Source: Tigriopus japonicus (lineage: Eukaryota; Arthropoda; Copepoda; Harpacticoida; Harpacticidae). Taken from it: 64,000 nucleotides of DNA. Under the pieces are notes generated by a model. It saw only the letters and a list, made by a program, of their open reading frames with translations. It searched no databases and was not told where the DNA came from. The stretch lies in contig CM021315.1 in the NCBI GenBank assembly GCA_010645155.1, positions 1,607,053 through 1,671,052 on the forward strand, given 5' to 3'. Positions 1 to 9,053 of this stretch are shown here, piece after piece (the stretch's first letter is position 1; the number at the start of each line of letters is the position of its first letter). The translations under genes were made by a program, and so were the position numbers.

Positions 1-28
1 ACAAATTTCACTCCTCCCATCCGAAGTC

Positions 29-865
29 ATGTCGCCGGTCCCTTCAGACTGGTGGGTGGCCTTGGTGTCGGGCGGGTTGGCCGGATCCGCCGTGGATGTG
101 AGTCTCTTTCCTTTGGATACCATCAAAACGCGTCTCCAATCGGGCCAAGGGTTCTGGCAAGCCGGTGGTTTCCGACATTTGTACGCGGGTCTAGGTCCCG
201 TTCTCGTGGGATCCGCGCCCAATGCCGCTCTCTTCTTCTGCACCTATGAAACGGTCAAAGCCCACCTGTACGGTTACGATCGGAATGGAACGTGGCGTGT
301 TCCCATTCAGATGGCCAGTGCGGCCGCCGGTGAAGCCACGGCCTGCCTAGTTCGTGTCCCGGTCGAAATCGTGAAGCAACGACGGCAAGCCGGAATAGCC
401 CTCAAGCCTCGAGCCATCGTCCTCGACATCATCCGCCATGACGGCTTCTTCGGACTCTATCGCGGCTACGGGACTACCCTGCTTCGGGAAATCCCGTTCG
501 CTTTCCTTCAGTTTCCCTTGTGGGAGTGGCTCAAAATCCGTTGGTCAAAATATCAAGGGATGGAGCCACTGCAACCCTGGCAGAGCTCCATGTGCGGAGC
601 CGTGGCTGGAGGCGTGAGTGCCACACTGACCACGCCCTTAGATGTGGCCAAAACGCGAATCATGTTGGCGGCTCGAGGATCTCACCTGGCTCAAAACTCG
701 AGTACAATATTGGCGTTAGGCATGGTTTGGCGAGAGAATGGACTCGCCGGATTGATGGCCGGAGCTGCTCCAAGGACAATTTGGATCTCTATCGGTGGTG
801 CCGTTTTCTTCGGCGTTTATGAAAAAGCGAAATCCATTCTCAGTCCATGCTTGACAAAGAACTAG
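29..865 (+). CDS. SLC25A26: Mitochondrial S-adenosylmethionine carrier (SLC25A26 family)
   Basis: This 278-residue protein belongs to the mitochondrial carrier family and matches the SAM carrier subgroup, which exchanges cytosolic S-adenosylmethionine for matrix S-adenosylhomocysteine across the inner membrane. Three carrier repeats are visible, each with the P-x-[D/E]-x-x-[K/R] signature: PLDTIK at residues 28-33, PVEIVK at 111-116 and PLDVAK at 203-208. The early stretch SGGLAGSAVDVSLFPLDTIK is typical of this subgroup. The length is close to the 274 residues of human SAMC, so the single-exon ORF from the ATG at 29 appears complete. The gene is convergent with brn, with only 83 nt between the two stop codons. 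An ATTAAA at 907-912 could be its poly(A) signal. The family call is firm. The substrate assignment rests on overall resemblance, not on a transport test. Confidence 0.93.
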   Translation: MSPVPSDWWVALVSGGLAGSAVDVSLFPLDTIKTRLQSGQGFWQAGGFRHLYAGLGPVLVGSAPNAALFFCTYETVKAHLYGYDRNGTWRVPIQMASAAAGEATACLVRVPVEIVKQRRQAGIALKPRAIVLDIIRHDGFFGLYRGYGTTLLREIPFAFLQFPLWEWLKIRWSKYQGMEPLQPWQSSMCGAVAGGVSATLTTPLDVAKTRIMLAARGSHLAQNSSTILALGMVWRENGLAGLMAGAAPRTIWISIGGAVFFGVYEKAKSILSPCLTKN

Positions 866-948
866 TAATGCGAGCTCAATAGGTGCTAATTATGATAAAT
901 AAGTTCATTAAATCATGTTCGTAGGCAGTTTTAATAGAAAGAATAAGC

Positions 949-2082
949 CTAGGCATTGCCGTTTTCTTTTTGTTGGTTCCAAACACGGCTCATCTCTTTG
1001 GGATCACTGAATCCGTGGCTGGCTATCACATGGCGGTAGCCACGAACAGAATACGGTTTTCGATTGAAATGGAATTCATCGCAATGGGTGAGCTCTAATT
1101 CGAGCTTCTTGGCCAAGATCCCCAAATATATGTCGTCGAAACGAAAGCGCTTGACGAAATACGACCCAAAGTACATATCCGATAGCGCCGTCCGAGACAA
1201 AATATAGGCTCCGGCTGTCACATATGGTGGCCACAAATGGAACGGATACTCTTCCAATTCCACATACCATTTACTCCATTTTTGACGCAATGGACGAGAT
1301 CGAAACACAAATCCGGCAAATAACTTGGCGTCACTGGGGATGTCAAAGTTGACAATTTGCTGGAGTTTTCGCACTTGAAAAGTCTCATCGTCAAAGCTCA
1401 CCACCGGATCCTCTAGGTAGTGCGGGTAATTCAAAGGATTGCGGAGAAAGGCCAACGTATTTCGCGTGGACACGTAATAGTCGTCGTCCACAAAGAAATA
1501 GAATCGAGAAGTGGGACATTGTTCCATGGCCCATCGCATTCCCATCATCGTTTTCAGAGTATTGTTGAAGTAACTGTCGTAAAAATCACCTTGAACGATA
1601 TCCTTATATTTTCTGTACTCTTCCGTCACTCTGTCTTTGAGCTCTACTTGCTCTGGTCGTTGACCAAGCAAGAACACGGTGCGAATTTCAACATCGGAGA
1701 AGCGTCTTTCGAATCCCCATGTTTTCCGGATCACTTCACGGTGCTCGAAATGATCCACGGCCGACTTCACCAAATAAATTAGACGCAGGTTTTCATAATG
1801 AACACCGTCTCCTTGAAGACACCTGCCTTTGCTGTGCTTCAAGAGCATGTATTCGTGAGGATTGATGGGCTTTTGGGAAGGTACCTCTCCCCGTCGCATT
1901 TGAGTGGCCAATTCGAGAATATTGCCCTCTAAGGGCCACTGAAACGATGTCTCGAAATCTTTTGCACGCAGATAGTGAAACAATCCCGCCGTGTCGCAGA
2001 GAAAAAACAAGGCAATAGCCACTGGCACGACATGTTTGAGTTTTAAACGCATCACAAAGCGGTGAATTTGACGAAGCATCAT
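949..2082 (-). CDS. brn: Beta-1,3-glycosyltransferase, brainiac type (GT31)
   Basis: This 377-residue type II Golgi protein belongs to glycosyltransferase family 31 and most resembles Drosophila brainiac, a beta-1,3-N-acetylglucosaminyltransferase that extends mannosyl-glucosylceramide in glycosphingolipid synthesis. A short basic cytoplasmic tail is followed by one hydrophobic anchor (about residues 17-30). The lumenal domain carries the family landmarks: REVIRKTWG (115-123), the metal-binding DDD at 199-201 in FFVDDDYYVS, PPYVTAGAYILS (285-296) and FDDIYLG (315-321), which takes the place of the E-D-V motif. It reads as a single exon starting with two consecutive ATG codons. It lies directly downstream of ELP5 on the same strand, with only 28 nt between them. 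A role in GlcNAc transfer is inferred from brainiac; other beta-1,3-transferases share the fold. Confidence 0.9.
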   Translation of the reverse strand: MMLRQIHRFVMRLKLKHVVPVAIALFFLCDTAGLFHYLRAKDFETSFQWPLEGNILELATQMRRGEVPSQKPINPHEYMLLKHSKGRCLQGDGVHYENLRLIYLVKSAVDHFEHREVIRKTWGFERRFSDVEIRTVFLLGQRPEQVELKDRVTEEYRKYKDIVQGDFYDSYFNNTLKTMMGMRWAMEQCPTSRFYFFVDDDYYVSTRNTLAFLRNPLNYPHYLEDPVVSFDDETFQVRKLQQIVNFDIPSDAKLFAGFVFRSRPLRQKWSKWYVELEEYPFHLWPPYVTAGAYILSRTALSDMYFGSYFVKRFRFDDIYLGILAKKLELELTHCDEFHFNRKPYSVRGYRHVIASHGFSDPKEMSRVWNQQKENGNA

Positions 2083-2110
2083 TGTTCCAACTATTCAGTT
2101 TGAATTTGAT

Positions 2111-3097
2111 CTAGAAATCGAGATCGTCGTCCGGATCCTCTTCATCCCAATCGTCTACTTCATCGGGTTCGTAATAAATATGAGTTGACTTGGAACTTGG
2201 CGCTTTACTATCGGGCTTGGGCACAATTCGAACGGCGGGCTCTGGCGACTCGACCTGGCCGCTTTCCGTTCCAGTCTTCCAAAACGGCAACACCAAACGG
2301 GCACGAGCTTCTTTTTCGTTTTCGGATAATTTCAAATTGAACGTGGACAACTCGTCCAACGAATCGGACGGATCAGGGGCAGAATTATTGGGCCCAACCG
2401 GAGCCCGGTTCACGGATGGAACAACTCGTTCGATCCGAATGATTTGATCTTTGGACGCGTTCAAGTGAAATCTTTCAACTCCCGGATGGAAAGACGGGCG
2501 TTGGGCTCCTTCCCCTCGCCAAAATGTTTGACACGAGAAGGAATTCGAATCCGCGCCTAAATGAATCACCGCCGGGAAATGGCGACCCAATGACGTTAAA
2601 GTAGGCCCGGATGGCAATGTGCTGAAAGCCACCAATTGATGGAAACGCCCCAACCGTTGACAATCGGCAATCAAACGAAGTACGTGGCTCAGTGAGTTTT
2701 CTACCAAACACAAATCGATCGAATCCAGCAACAAAACGGGTAAATCGCCCGAAGCTCGATCGTCCAACTGATTGATTTGCGTGAGGATTTGGGGGATGAC
2801 CAGTTGAGGGGCCGTTTCGGAGTATTGGCCAGCCTCCGACCCGATGTCGCAAGTTTGCCAAAGGTTGGGATTCCCAAACTCCAAAGGCCAATGAGTTTGC
2901 GATCGGGTGCGGAGATGCAGCACCCGTCGAGGGGAAATGGAAAGGGTGGGTGTGCCGAGAATGCGGTCCAAAATGAACCCGAGACAGACCTGGGCCCGAG
3001 GCTGGTCCACTTGAACGAGGACGGACGCGCCATGCAAAAGACCCTCACATCCAGAGGGCGGGGGGCTGGCCAAGAACCCGAGAGTCGGCTTCGACAT
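2111..3097 (-). CDS. ELP5: Elongator complex subunit 5 (ELP5)
   Basis: This 328-residue protein looks like Elongator subunit 5. ELP5 forms the ELP4-ELP5-ELP6 ring of RecA-like folds that assists Elongator in modifying wobble uridines of tRNA. The clearest evidence is the C-terminus: a FNLKLSENEKEARARLVLPF segment (253-272), then a YEPDEVDDWDEEDPDDDLDF acidic tail (309-328), both typical of ELP5. The middle holds a RecA-like core strand, PVLLLDSIDLCLVE (120-133), with no Walker A motif, as expected for this subunit. The frame is open 28 codons further upstream but contains no ATG there, so I place the start at the ATG at 3097 (MSKPTLG). It is single-exon and 28 nt upstream of brn on the same strand, so the two may share a transcript. 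Confidence 0.82.
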   Translation of the reverse strand: MSKPTLGFLASPPPSGCEGLLHGASVLVQVDQPRAQVCLGFILDRILGTPTLSISPRRVLHLRTRSQTHWPLEFGNPNLWQTCDIGSEAGQYSETAPQLVIPQILTQINQLDDRASGDLPVLLLDSIDLCLVENSLSHVLRLIADCQRLGRFHQLVAFSTLPSGPTLTSLGRHFPAVIHLGADSNSFSCQTFWRGEGAQRPSFHPGVERFHLNASKDQIIRIERVVPSVNRAPVGPNNSAPDPSDSLDELSTFNLKLSENEKEARARLVLPFWKTGTESGQVESPEPAVRIVPKPDSKAPSSKSTHIYYEPDEVDDWDEEDPDDDLDF

Positions 3098-4581
3098 GGA
3101 AAATCGTCCTTCTCGACAGGCGATCGAGTGAGTGCCAACGGTAACGCAAAACCCGTGAATCGCACGTTCGAGTACAGTCAATCTGGATCTTAGAATGCTT
3201 GGTTTGGTCAGTCAGTCAAGAATTCGAAACGCGGATGGGAAACACACCCGAGTGTTGCCAGAAATGGTCTGTGAACACTAAACAAAAAAAGTGCCAGTTT
3301 GCTCAGACAGCTTGTTTGACACAGCTGTTGCAGAACCTGATACGCTTAAATTCCACAAATTACTCTTTTTTTCACAGATCATATACTGACTAGATGTCGC
3401 ATTGGCCCGTTCCCTCGGCGAGAGAAAAGGGACACCACTTGGCCTAGCTGCGCTAGCTTCCAAATCTCAGGGCGACCGCGTGCTCAGTACTGATGGGGCT
3501 GATACCAGCAATGTCTCATACAGCATGAGACCAGACCAATACAATGAAAGTCTCGCTGGTCTTGATTCCGACTTGAGACCAAGTGAGAAATGTGAAGTGT
3601 TGCCAAAATTGCTCAAATTGGGTTTTGCTTTTTTCTCTGGTGTTCGATCGGTTTCAGTTTGAAGGCACGAAATATCTAGATTTATTTTTCAGTTGTTTCA
3701 AACTTAAACAATATAAATTTCAAAGCAAGGAACATCTCGTCGATTCCACAACTTGGTATAACATGTTGGCTTCAAAGTTTTAAAGAAAAATACCTGAAGA
3801 ACCGCTGAAAGTGTGACGTGAAATCTTTTTCATTAATTATGCTTGCTTATGTTATTATGTTGCAACGCAAGATTTTATTTTACTCGTTAGTGGACAGTTA
3901 TTTTTTGAAATTTCCATTTGCTAAAGCCCATCAACATTGAAATCAGGCGGCAAATCACGACATTATTACCACATTCTAGTCAACCTGGCTAAGAAGTGTG
4001 ACTAGCAACTAAGATTTGAATATCAAAGGAACCATATTGAAATAGACAATATCACTCAAAAAGCTATTTGATACGGCGTCAATAAAGGTCATGATCTCCA
4101 TGTATATTAGAAATATCTCAAAAGAGAGTTAGATTTCGATTACACGCTTTAACAAAATTGTTAAACACGAATAGGTTCAATCGGTGGCGGACACCTTTTG
4201 TAGCTGTCATTTCGTTCGTAAGACTTGATACAGTATTGATGCCAGCTTGTGAGATGTATTAATTGAGACCAGCATCAGTTGGTCTCATGTATTGGAAATG
4301 CCGTCTCGTCCCATCACTAGTGCTCAGAAGTAACGACGCTCCCTGGCGTCAAGAACAAAGTACGTACGGTACATTGAGTTTGTTCAGGATTTGGCCACGC
4401 TGGCAAAATATTGAAAAGTTTGAAATTCCCACCATTTTAGGGTGTAGTGTTATGTACCAGCTGATGAAGCAAAGTTGTCCCCCTTTTTCTCGCACGAAGC
4501 GAGGTCTAGCCATTATATGGTCTGTGCTTTTTTTACGAAGCCCCGCAACGGTGTGGAAGAAGTCCTGGCCCATGATTCCCT
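3098..4581. other. Intergenic stretch upstream of ELP5
   Basis: I see no coding region. The stretch should contain the ELP5 promoter near its left end, but I cannot mark a core element with confidence. A short perfect hairpin, TGAGACCA / TGGTCTCA with an 8-nt loop, lies at 4264-4287. Related TGAGACCA-like words also occur near 3525 and 3573. Confidence 0.5.
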
Positions 4582-5278
4582 TATAGACGTTAGTAGGAGT
4601 CGCTAGCATGCCACATAGACGCCGACACGACAGCTGACTTCAGGTTTGCCAGAAATAGTGGACGTAAAGCCATGCCATTGGGTCAAAATATGTGTGTTGT
4701 AGATGTGAAGTAATCAAATACAAGTGATCTGGTAATAAATTAGATATAGACCATGCCATTTTGAGCATGTTCAATCACCCTTGTTGGAGGTTATGAGAAT
4801 ATCAAGTCTGAGTAAAGGCTTCAGGCAGGTCAAAAACTTAAATCTAAAGAGGACTGCCAAAGGTGGTATGGACCCTAAATTGAACACACATTTCGTTGCC
4901 TCCCTAATCTAGATCAAAAAACAGAGCCACAACTACGTGAAATTAAGTTCATGCCTTCAAATCACTCTGGAGTGACAACTCCTTCCTGCAGTCATTTGTT
5001 CATTTTGAACTTGCATCCATCAGTTCAACTCGGTAGTACATACGTTTGTCTCGCGACATCAGTTCAACTTGGTAGTACTAAAGGCTTTAGGTAGTACATA
5101 CCTTTGTCTTGCGACATCAGTTCAACTCGGTAGTACATACTTTTTCTCGTGACGACCCCTCCAACAACCCTGATGGTCAAGACAGTGAGTGCAACTAGAG
5201 GGTTGGCTTGACTGGCCTAAGTCAACTGTCGTGTCGGCGTCTATGTAGCATGCTAGTGACTCCGACTCCCGTCCATAT
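4582..5278. repeat. Inverted-repeat element with 63-bp arms
   Basis: The left arm (4582-4644) and right arm (5216-5278) are imperfect reverse complements over about 63 bp. The best-conserved core reads ACATAGACGCCGACACGACA in the left arm. Similarity fades outside and inside the arms. The roughly 570-bp interior holds a tandem repeat (5018-5153) and no ORF of note. The right arm continues into a tRNA-like box-B-like word (GAGTTCGCGCCCC near 5295), a T-run and a TTAGG tract. Two SINE copies lying head to head are therefore as likely as one foldback DNA transposon. I found no clear target-site duplication. Confidence 0.65.
5018..5153. repeat. Tandem repeat, three copies of a ~39-bp unit
   Basis: Three copies begin CATCAGTTCAACTCGG (or a one-base variant) at 5018, 5057 and 5115, each followed by TAGTAC and a TTTGTCTCGCGA-like end. 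The spacing is 39 then 58 bp. The extra 19 bp in the second interval is a partial duplication of the GTAGTAC segment. The repeat lies wholly inside the inverted-repeat element. Confidence 0.75.
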
Positions 5279-6840
5279 GATTCCTTGCTCGTGAGTTCGC
5301 GCCCCCGTCGAGTAGAAAGGTTTTTTTTCTAACATTAATGTGAATCTTAGGAATGAGTTTTCATTTTACAAATACATTTCGTTAGAGTTACGTTTGGTTT
5401 ACGTTTGGTTAGTTTAGGATTAAATTACGTTAGGTTAGGTTAGGTTTGGTTTAGATTTGGAAAGGTTGTTTTATTCTATTTTCTTTGAATCGTTCTTTAA
5501 TAAAACACCCAGTTATTCATGTACACCATAACAAAGTATTTTTTATCTAAGGCTGAGTCATTCTTTGCATTCTCCAGTTACAGTGAGCCGAACGCGCAGC
5601 TGTAACAAACAAGCTGTCAGAGCTAGATAGTCAGAGCCAACCAGCACTTTGTTTAGGGGCTATAGAAATAGTCCAACCTAAAGCTTTAGTCCAACCAAGA
5701 ACGAACTCTTAAAGCACCCACAAAATGTGCCACACTATGGTAGCCGGAAGGTGTTCTAAATAATATTTTCTCTAAAAATATTGGCTCACAAAATCTTCTC
5801 TTTTTAGGTTGGACATTCCGTTATCATGGCTAAAAGGAGTCCAATGGGCGGAGTGCTATATGCAAAGAGTTTGGCTTAATGATTGAGCTTGGACTTGAGA
5901 TAATTTGGCCTCATTTAACTCTTTTGGCAATCTTTGAACGTGGAATATTTTTTAGTTTGCCAAGAGAGATGAGAATAAAAGCGATAAATCAGAACAAACC
6001 GAGTCCCACATTTCTACCTCTAAACCTTTAAGTACAGGGTGGACTCAAATCCCTTACTCACTGTTTCAAATGCTCCAAAAACTATTTTTAGCACAGCTGT
6101 ACAATATTTGGGCCTAGAGCACCAGTTCTTAAACTGGGGCTTCTAATGATTTTTTGTTTGAAAAACGCCAAAGTCGAAGTTAAAAAAACATAAAAATTCT
6201 TTTGCATTGAAAAAAAATACTTATTCTCCCTGAACGATGCTCCAAACAATTAAATTGATCTACAAAATTAAGAAACATAAAAGTAACTCAAGGAAAAATT
6301 CTTACGAGGGGAGCGCTGTAAACTTTGTTTGATGCTGTTGTGTATTAGACTTCATCTCTTGATCAGAATTCCTTTATCTGTCATTGATATGCTAAGGGAA
6401 CTACTATATACATGCCTCTGCTTACACCTGGTTAATCATATGATTAGTTCGTTAGGCAATTTTTTTTTAAATCATGCATTTAAATCATTAAAATTATGCA
6501 TTCGTAGAAAGAGGCAGTAAAAAATATTTCATTTATCTTCATGGGAAACATTTTTAAAAATCGATATGATTCTATGGAATCAACCAAACAAATGTGCATC
6601 GTTTTTTATCATTGTGAAGTCCTATTTTGCAGTAGCGATTGCATAATTGGTTTTTATGCAATCACTCTGAAGGGGAATTTTGCATATTATTGTACAAACT
6701 CCAGCCAAGGCATCTTAAATACTTATGGAAAACAAACAAATATAACAAAGAACAAACAAAGAAAAAAAAAGAATACCAAACAAATCACAAATAAAGAGCA
6801 AGGGAAACAAATTGGAAAAAGAAGGCAACATATGTCATCA
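5279..6840. other. Noncoding stretch with SINE-like tail and (TTAGG)3
   Basis: No gene is supported. From 5279 to about 5460 the sequence runs box-B-like word, T-run, then the degenerate series GTTTGGTTTACGTTTGG leading into (TTAGG)3. The rest to 6840 is A+T-rich unique-looking DNA with no coding region I recognise. Confidence 0.5.
5430..5444 (+). repeat. Short interstitial (TTAGG)3 tract
   Basis: Three exact units of the pentamer TTAGG, the usual arthropod telomere repeat, are preceded by degenerate variants. A second tract in the same orientation lies at 17767-17781, also after a tRNA-like word and a T-run. The tracts are more likely part of a dispersed repeat tail than true telomeric DNA. 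Confidence 0.6.
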
Positions 6841-7240
6841 GACACTTGCTTTTACAAATTATTACAAATCATGACGGCAACACTGCTTTTATTTGGAAAT
6901 GATACAAATTTACACCAAAGAAACAAATATTTTACGAACCCAAACAAATATTCGCATCAGCAATGTTACATCAATAACTTAACGTTCAAAACACAGGGTG
7001 GATGTACTGAGATTTTTGTTGGTTGAGTTACAGCTAATGAAGAAGAAAGGTTGCACGTAAAAACTTGATATTTCCAAAGGTTGATAGGCTACTTATGCAA
7101 ACAAATTGGCCGTTTATTTGATTGTTTGCATATTTGTATGGGTTTTAAAAATATTTGTTTCTTTGGGGTAAATTTGTACCATTCCCAAATAAAAACAGTG
7201 TTGCCGTCATGATTTGTGGTGATTTGTAAACACAAGTGTC
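6841..7240. repeat. Foldback element with ~117-bp inverted arms
   Basis: The arm at 6841-6958 is the imperfect reverse complement of 7126-7240. Both share the words AACACTGCTTTTATTTGG (or its complement), CATGACGGCAACACTG and AAACAAATATT. The loop is about 167 bp. The pair would fold into a long hairpin if transcribed. It resembles a miniature inverted-repeat element or two head-to-head copies of one repeat. There is no transposase-like ORF, and the ORFs running through it are A-rich and low in complexity. Confidence 0.72.
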
Positions 7241-7529
7241 TAAAAATCATTTGCACCAAAATTCTCTGTGCTTATGAAAGAATTGATTGGTTGGAACGAG
7301 TTAAAAGTATGTCGTTTACCGTCAAAAACTCAGCACAGTGATGTTCCTAATGAAACATCTTCAGACCTTATGTAAACCTGCCGAACTCATTCGAGTCCAA
7401 ATTGCAAGGTTGGTCGGGGGGGGACAACTTTTTCGATTTATCCCCTTTTCCAGGTTTTTGGGATAAATGGGATATAAACGGGACACTTTTTGGATGGGAT
7501 TATTCAAGGATGGCTCAAGCCAGGATTAT

Positions 7530-7644
7530 TTTCAAAATACTCACTGGGTCCGATTAGTACAATGAAAATTAAACGGAACAATATATTTGTTGCAAAAACC
7601 TCACATTTTAGTACAATGATCGGACCCAGTGTGTATTTTTGAAA
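7530..7644. mobile_element. Small MITE-like element with ~27-bp terminal inverted repeats
   Basis: The left end (7530-7556) contains TACTCACTGGGTCCGATTA and the right end (7617-7644) its near-complement around TGATCGGACCCAGTGTGTA. Each end is flanked on the inside by the direct word TTAGTACAATGA. The element is only about 115 bp long. I could not identify a target-site duplication, so its superfamily is open. Confidence 0.6.
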
Positions 7645-8200
7645 TTCGTCCTGACGTACAGTGGCCCTGGATTATTCCGCCCACCAACTCTACCAAATGT
7701 GCGAGGCATATTCAAGACGAGGCCGAACAATTTACTTGTACATCGTAATCTATCTCTTGAAAGTGCGATAGATTCAACCACACGTTTGAAATGCCTTTCC
7801 CCAATACTGTTTGATATAATTTTATACAAAAGTTTGATATTTGACTTTGTATTAGTTTGTTTTTATTCAGGCTTAATATTTTCTTTCTTTGGGACAAGGT
7901 ACATGTAAGGGGCAAACTTTATATAGCAATATTTGACAATAGAAACTCTACGGCGACATATCGAGAGGAATTGCTGGCCCTCGAGACTGGCGTTCTTTTG
8001 CTACAAAAGAACATAATATTGAGTGGGCATAGCAATCAGAATATAGTAATAATAGTAATAGTGAGAAGGGCGGCACCCAGGGATAGCTCCTCGCCAGCTC
8101 AGATCAGTCAAAAAGCCAAAGCAATGGAAGGGCGGGGTGCAAGATCAAAGAAACATTTGTACTGGTTCCTCTCGACCCAGGTCGAAGGCGTCTTCACCAT
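7645..8200. other. Downstream flank of histone H1
   Basis: No gene is supported. Reading downstream of the H1 stop on the minus strand, I do not find the replication-type histone 3' stem-loop (GGYYYU loop ARRRCC). The nearest hairpin, TCGACC-CA-GGTCGA at 8172-8185, does not fit it. A clear AATAAA is also lacking close by. Confidence 0.4.
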
Positions 8201-8848
8201 TTACTTCTTGGCCTTCTTTCCAGCAGCCGCTTTCTTGGCGGGCGACTTCTTAACGGGCGTCTTCTTGACGGCCTTGGCCTTCTTGGCGGCCGGAGCAGCG
8301 CCACTGGCAGCCACAGCCTTCTTGGGGGTCTTAGGCTTCTTGGTGGCGGTCTTCTTTGCGGGCGATTTCTTGGGCTTAGCGGCGGCCTTCTTGGGCGAGG
8401 TCTTTTTAGTCTTGGGCTTGGCGGCGGCAGCCTTCTTTGTGGGAGACTTTTTAGGTTTGGCGGGGGCCTTCTTGGCAGCAGGGGTACCACTGGCCACCTT
8501 CTTGGCCTTCTTGGGGGCCTTGACCTTCTCGGCCAATTTGAACGAGCCGCTGGCGCCCGTGCCCTTGCCCACGTGCTTGAGAACGCCCTTGGTGACGCCG
8601 CTGCGAAGAGCCAACTTCAGGCGCGAGTTGACGATCTTCTGGTCATTGCCGAGCTTGTAATTGGCCATGATGTACTTGAGAACGGCTTGACGGGAGGAGC
8701 CCGTGCGATCTTTCAAAGCGGCCACGGCAGCTTGAGCCATCGCCAAATAGGTGGGATGGCTGGCAGCGGTCTTGGGCTTGGCCGCGGCCCTCTTAGCCTT
8801 AACGGCCTTGGGGGGAGCGGGAACGGTGGCGGTGGCTGTGTCAGTCAT
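8201..8848 (-). CDS. Linker histone H1
   Basis: This 215-residue protein is a linker histone, which binds the nucleosome dyad and entering/exiting DNA to compact chromatin. A short A/K/P-rich head is followed by the winged-helix globular domain (about residues 30-105), with HPTYLAMAQAAVAALKDRTG, SSRQAVLKYIMANYKL and LRSGVTKGVLKHVGKGTGAS. The tail (106-215) is almost pure K/A/P with CDK-type S/TPxK sites (SPTK, SPKK, SPAK, TPKK, TPVK, SPAK). The open frame extends 38 codons further upstream, but the MTDTATATVP start at 8848 gives a normal H1 and I chose it. The gene is single-exon and stands alone, with no core histone genes nearby. An AAACACA H1-box word lies about 200 bp upstream. I saw no histone 3' stem-loop, so it may be polyadenylated. 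Confidence 0.95.
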   Translation of the reverse strand: MTDTATATVPAPPKAVKAKRAAAKPKTAASHPTYLAMAQAAVAALKDRTGSSRQAVLKYIMANYKLGNDQKIVNSRLKLALRSGVTKGVLKHVGKGTGASGSFKLAEKVKAPKKAKKVASGTPAAKKAPAKPKKSPTKKAAAAKPKTKKTSPKKAAAKPKKSPAKKTATKKPKTPKKAVAASGAAPAAKKAKAVKKTPVKKSPAKKAAAGKKAKK

Positions 8849-9046
8849 GATGAGAGTTGAGTCCGGTTGAGGGAATTGTAAAGTAGTAGTAGCAGTAGTG
8901 ACGTGAAGTGAACTCGAGGAGATCGCAAGAGAGAATGTCAGGCCAACGGCTGGCCCAGCCATCTACATGCTTGTGGCGAACCGAAGAGAGGCGATGCCAC
9001 AAATTTGACGGAAATGTGGGCCAAACGGGAGAGAAAGATCGCATTT

Positions 9047-9053
9047 TGTGTTT
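9047..9053 (-). promoter_or_regulatory. Possible H1 box (AAACACA)
   Basis: The word TGTGTTT on the plus strand reads AAACACA on the H1 coding strand. This matches the AC/H1 box found upstream of many animal H1 genes. Here it lies about 200 bp before the ATG. The word is short and could occur by chance. Confidence 0.3.

Noticed and set aside
3098..3181. A longer N-terminus for ELP5
   Set aside because: The frame is open but holds no ATG before the one at 3097, and the extra residues do not resemble ELP5.
6541..7026. A 161-codon frame on the plus strand
   Set aside because: It is Lys/Asn/Gln-rich low-complexity sequence and runs through one arm of the foldback element, with no family resemblance.
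8172..8185. A hairpin after histone H1 as the histone 3' stem-loop
   Set aside because: TCGACC-CA-GGTCGA has a 2-nt loop and lacks the GGYYYU/ARRRCC consensus.
7857..8660. A 267-codon plus-strand frame rich in Leu, Phe and Ala that looks like a membrane protein
   Set aside because: It is the antisense of the Lys/Ala/Pro-rich histone H1 tail, whose codons read as hydrophobic residues on the other strand.
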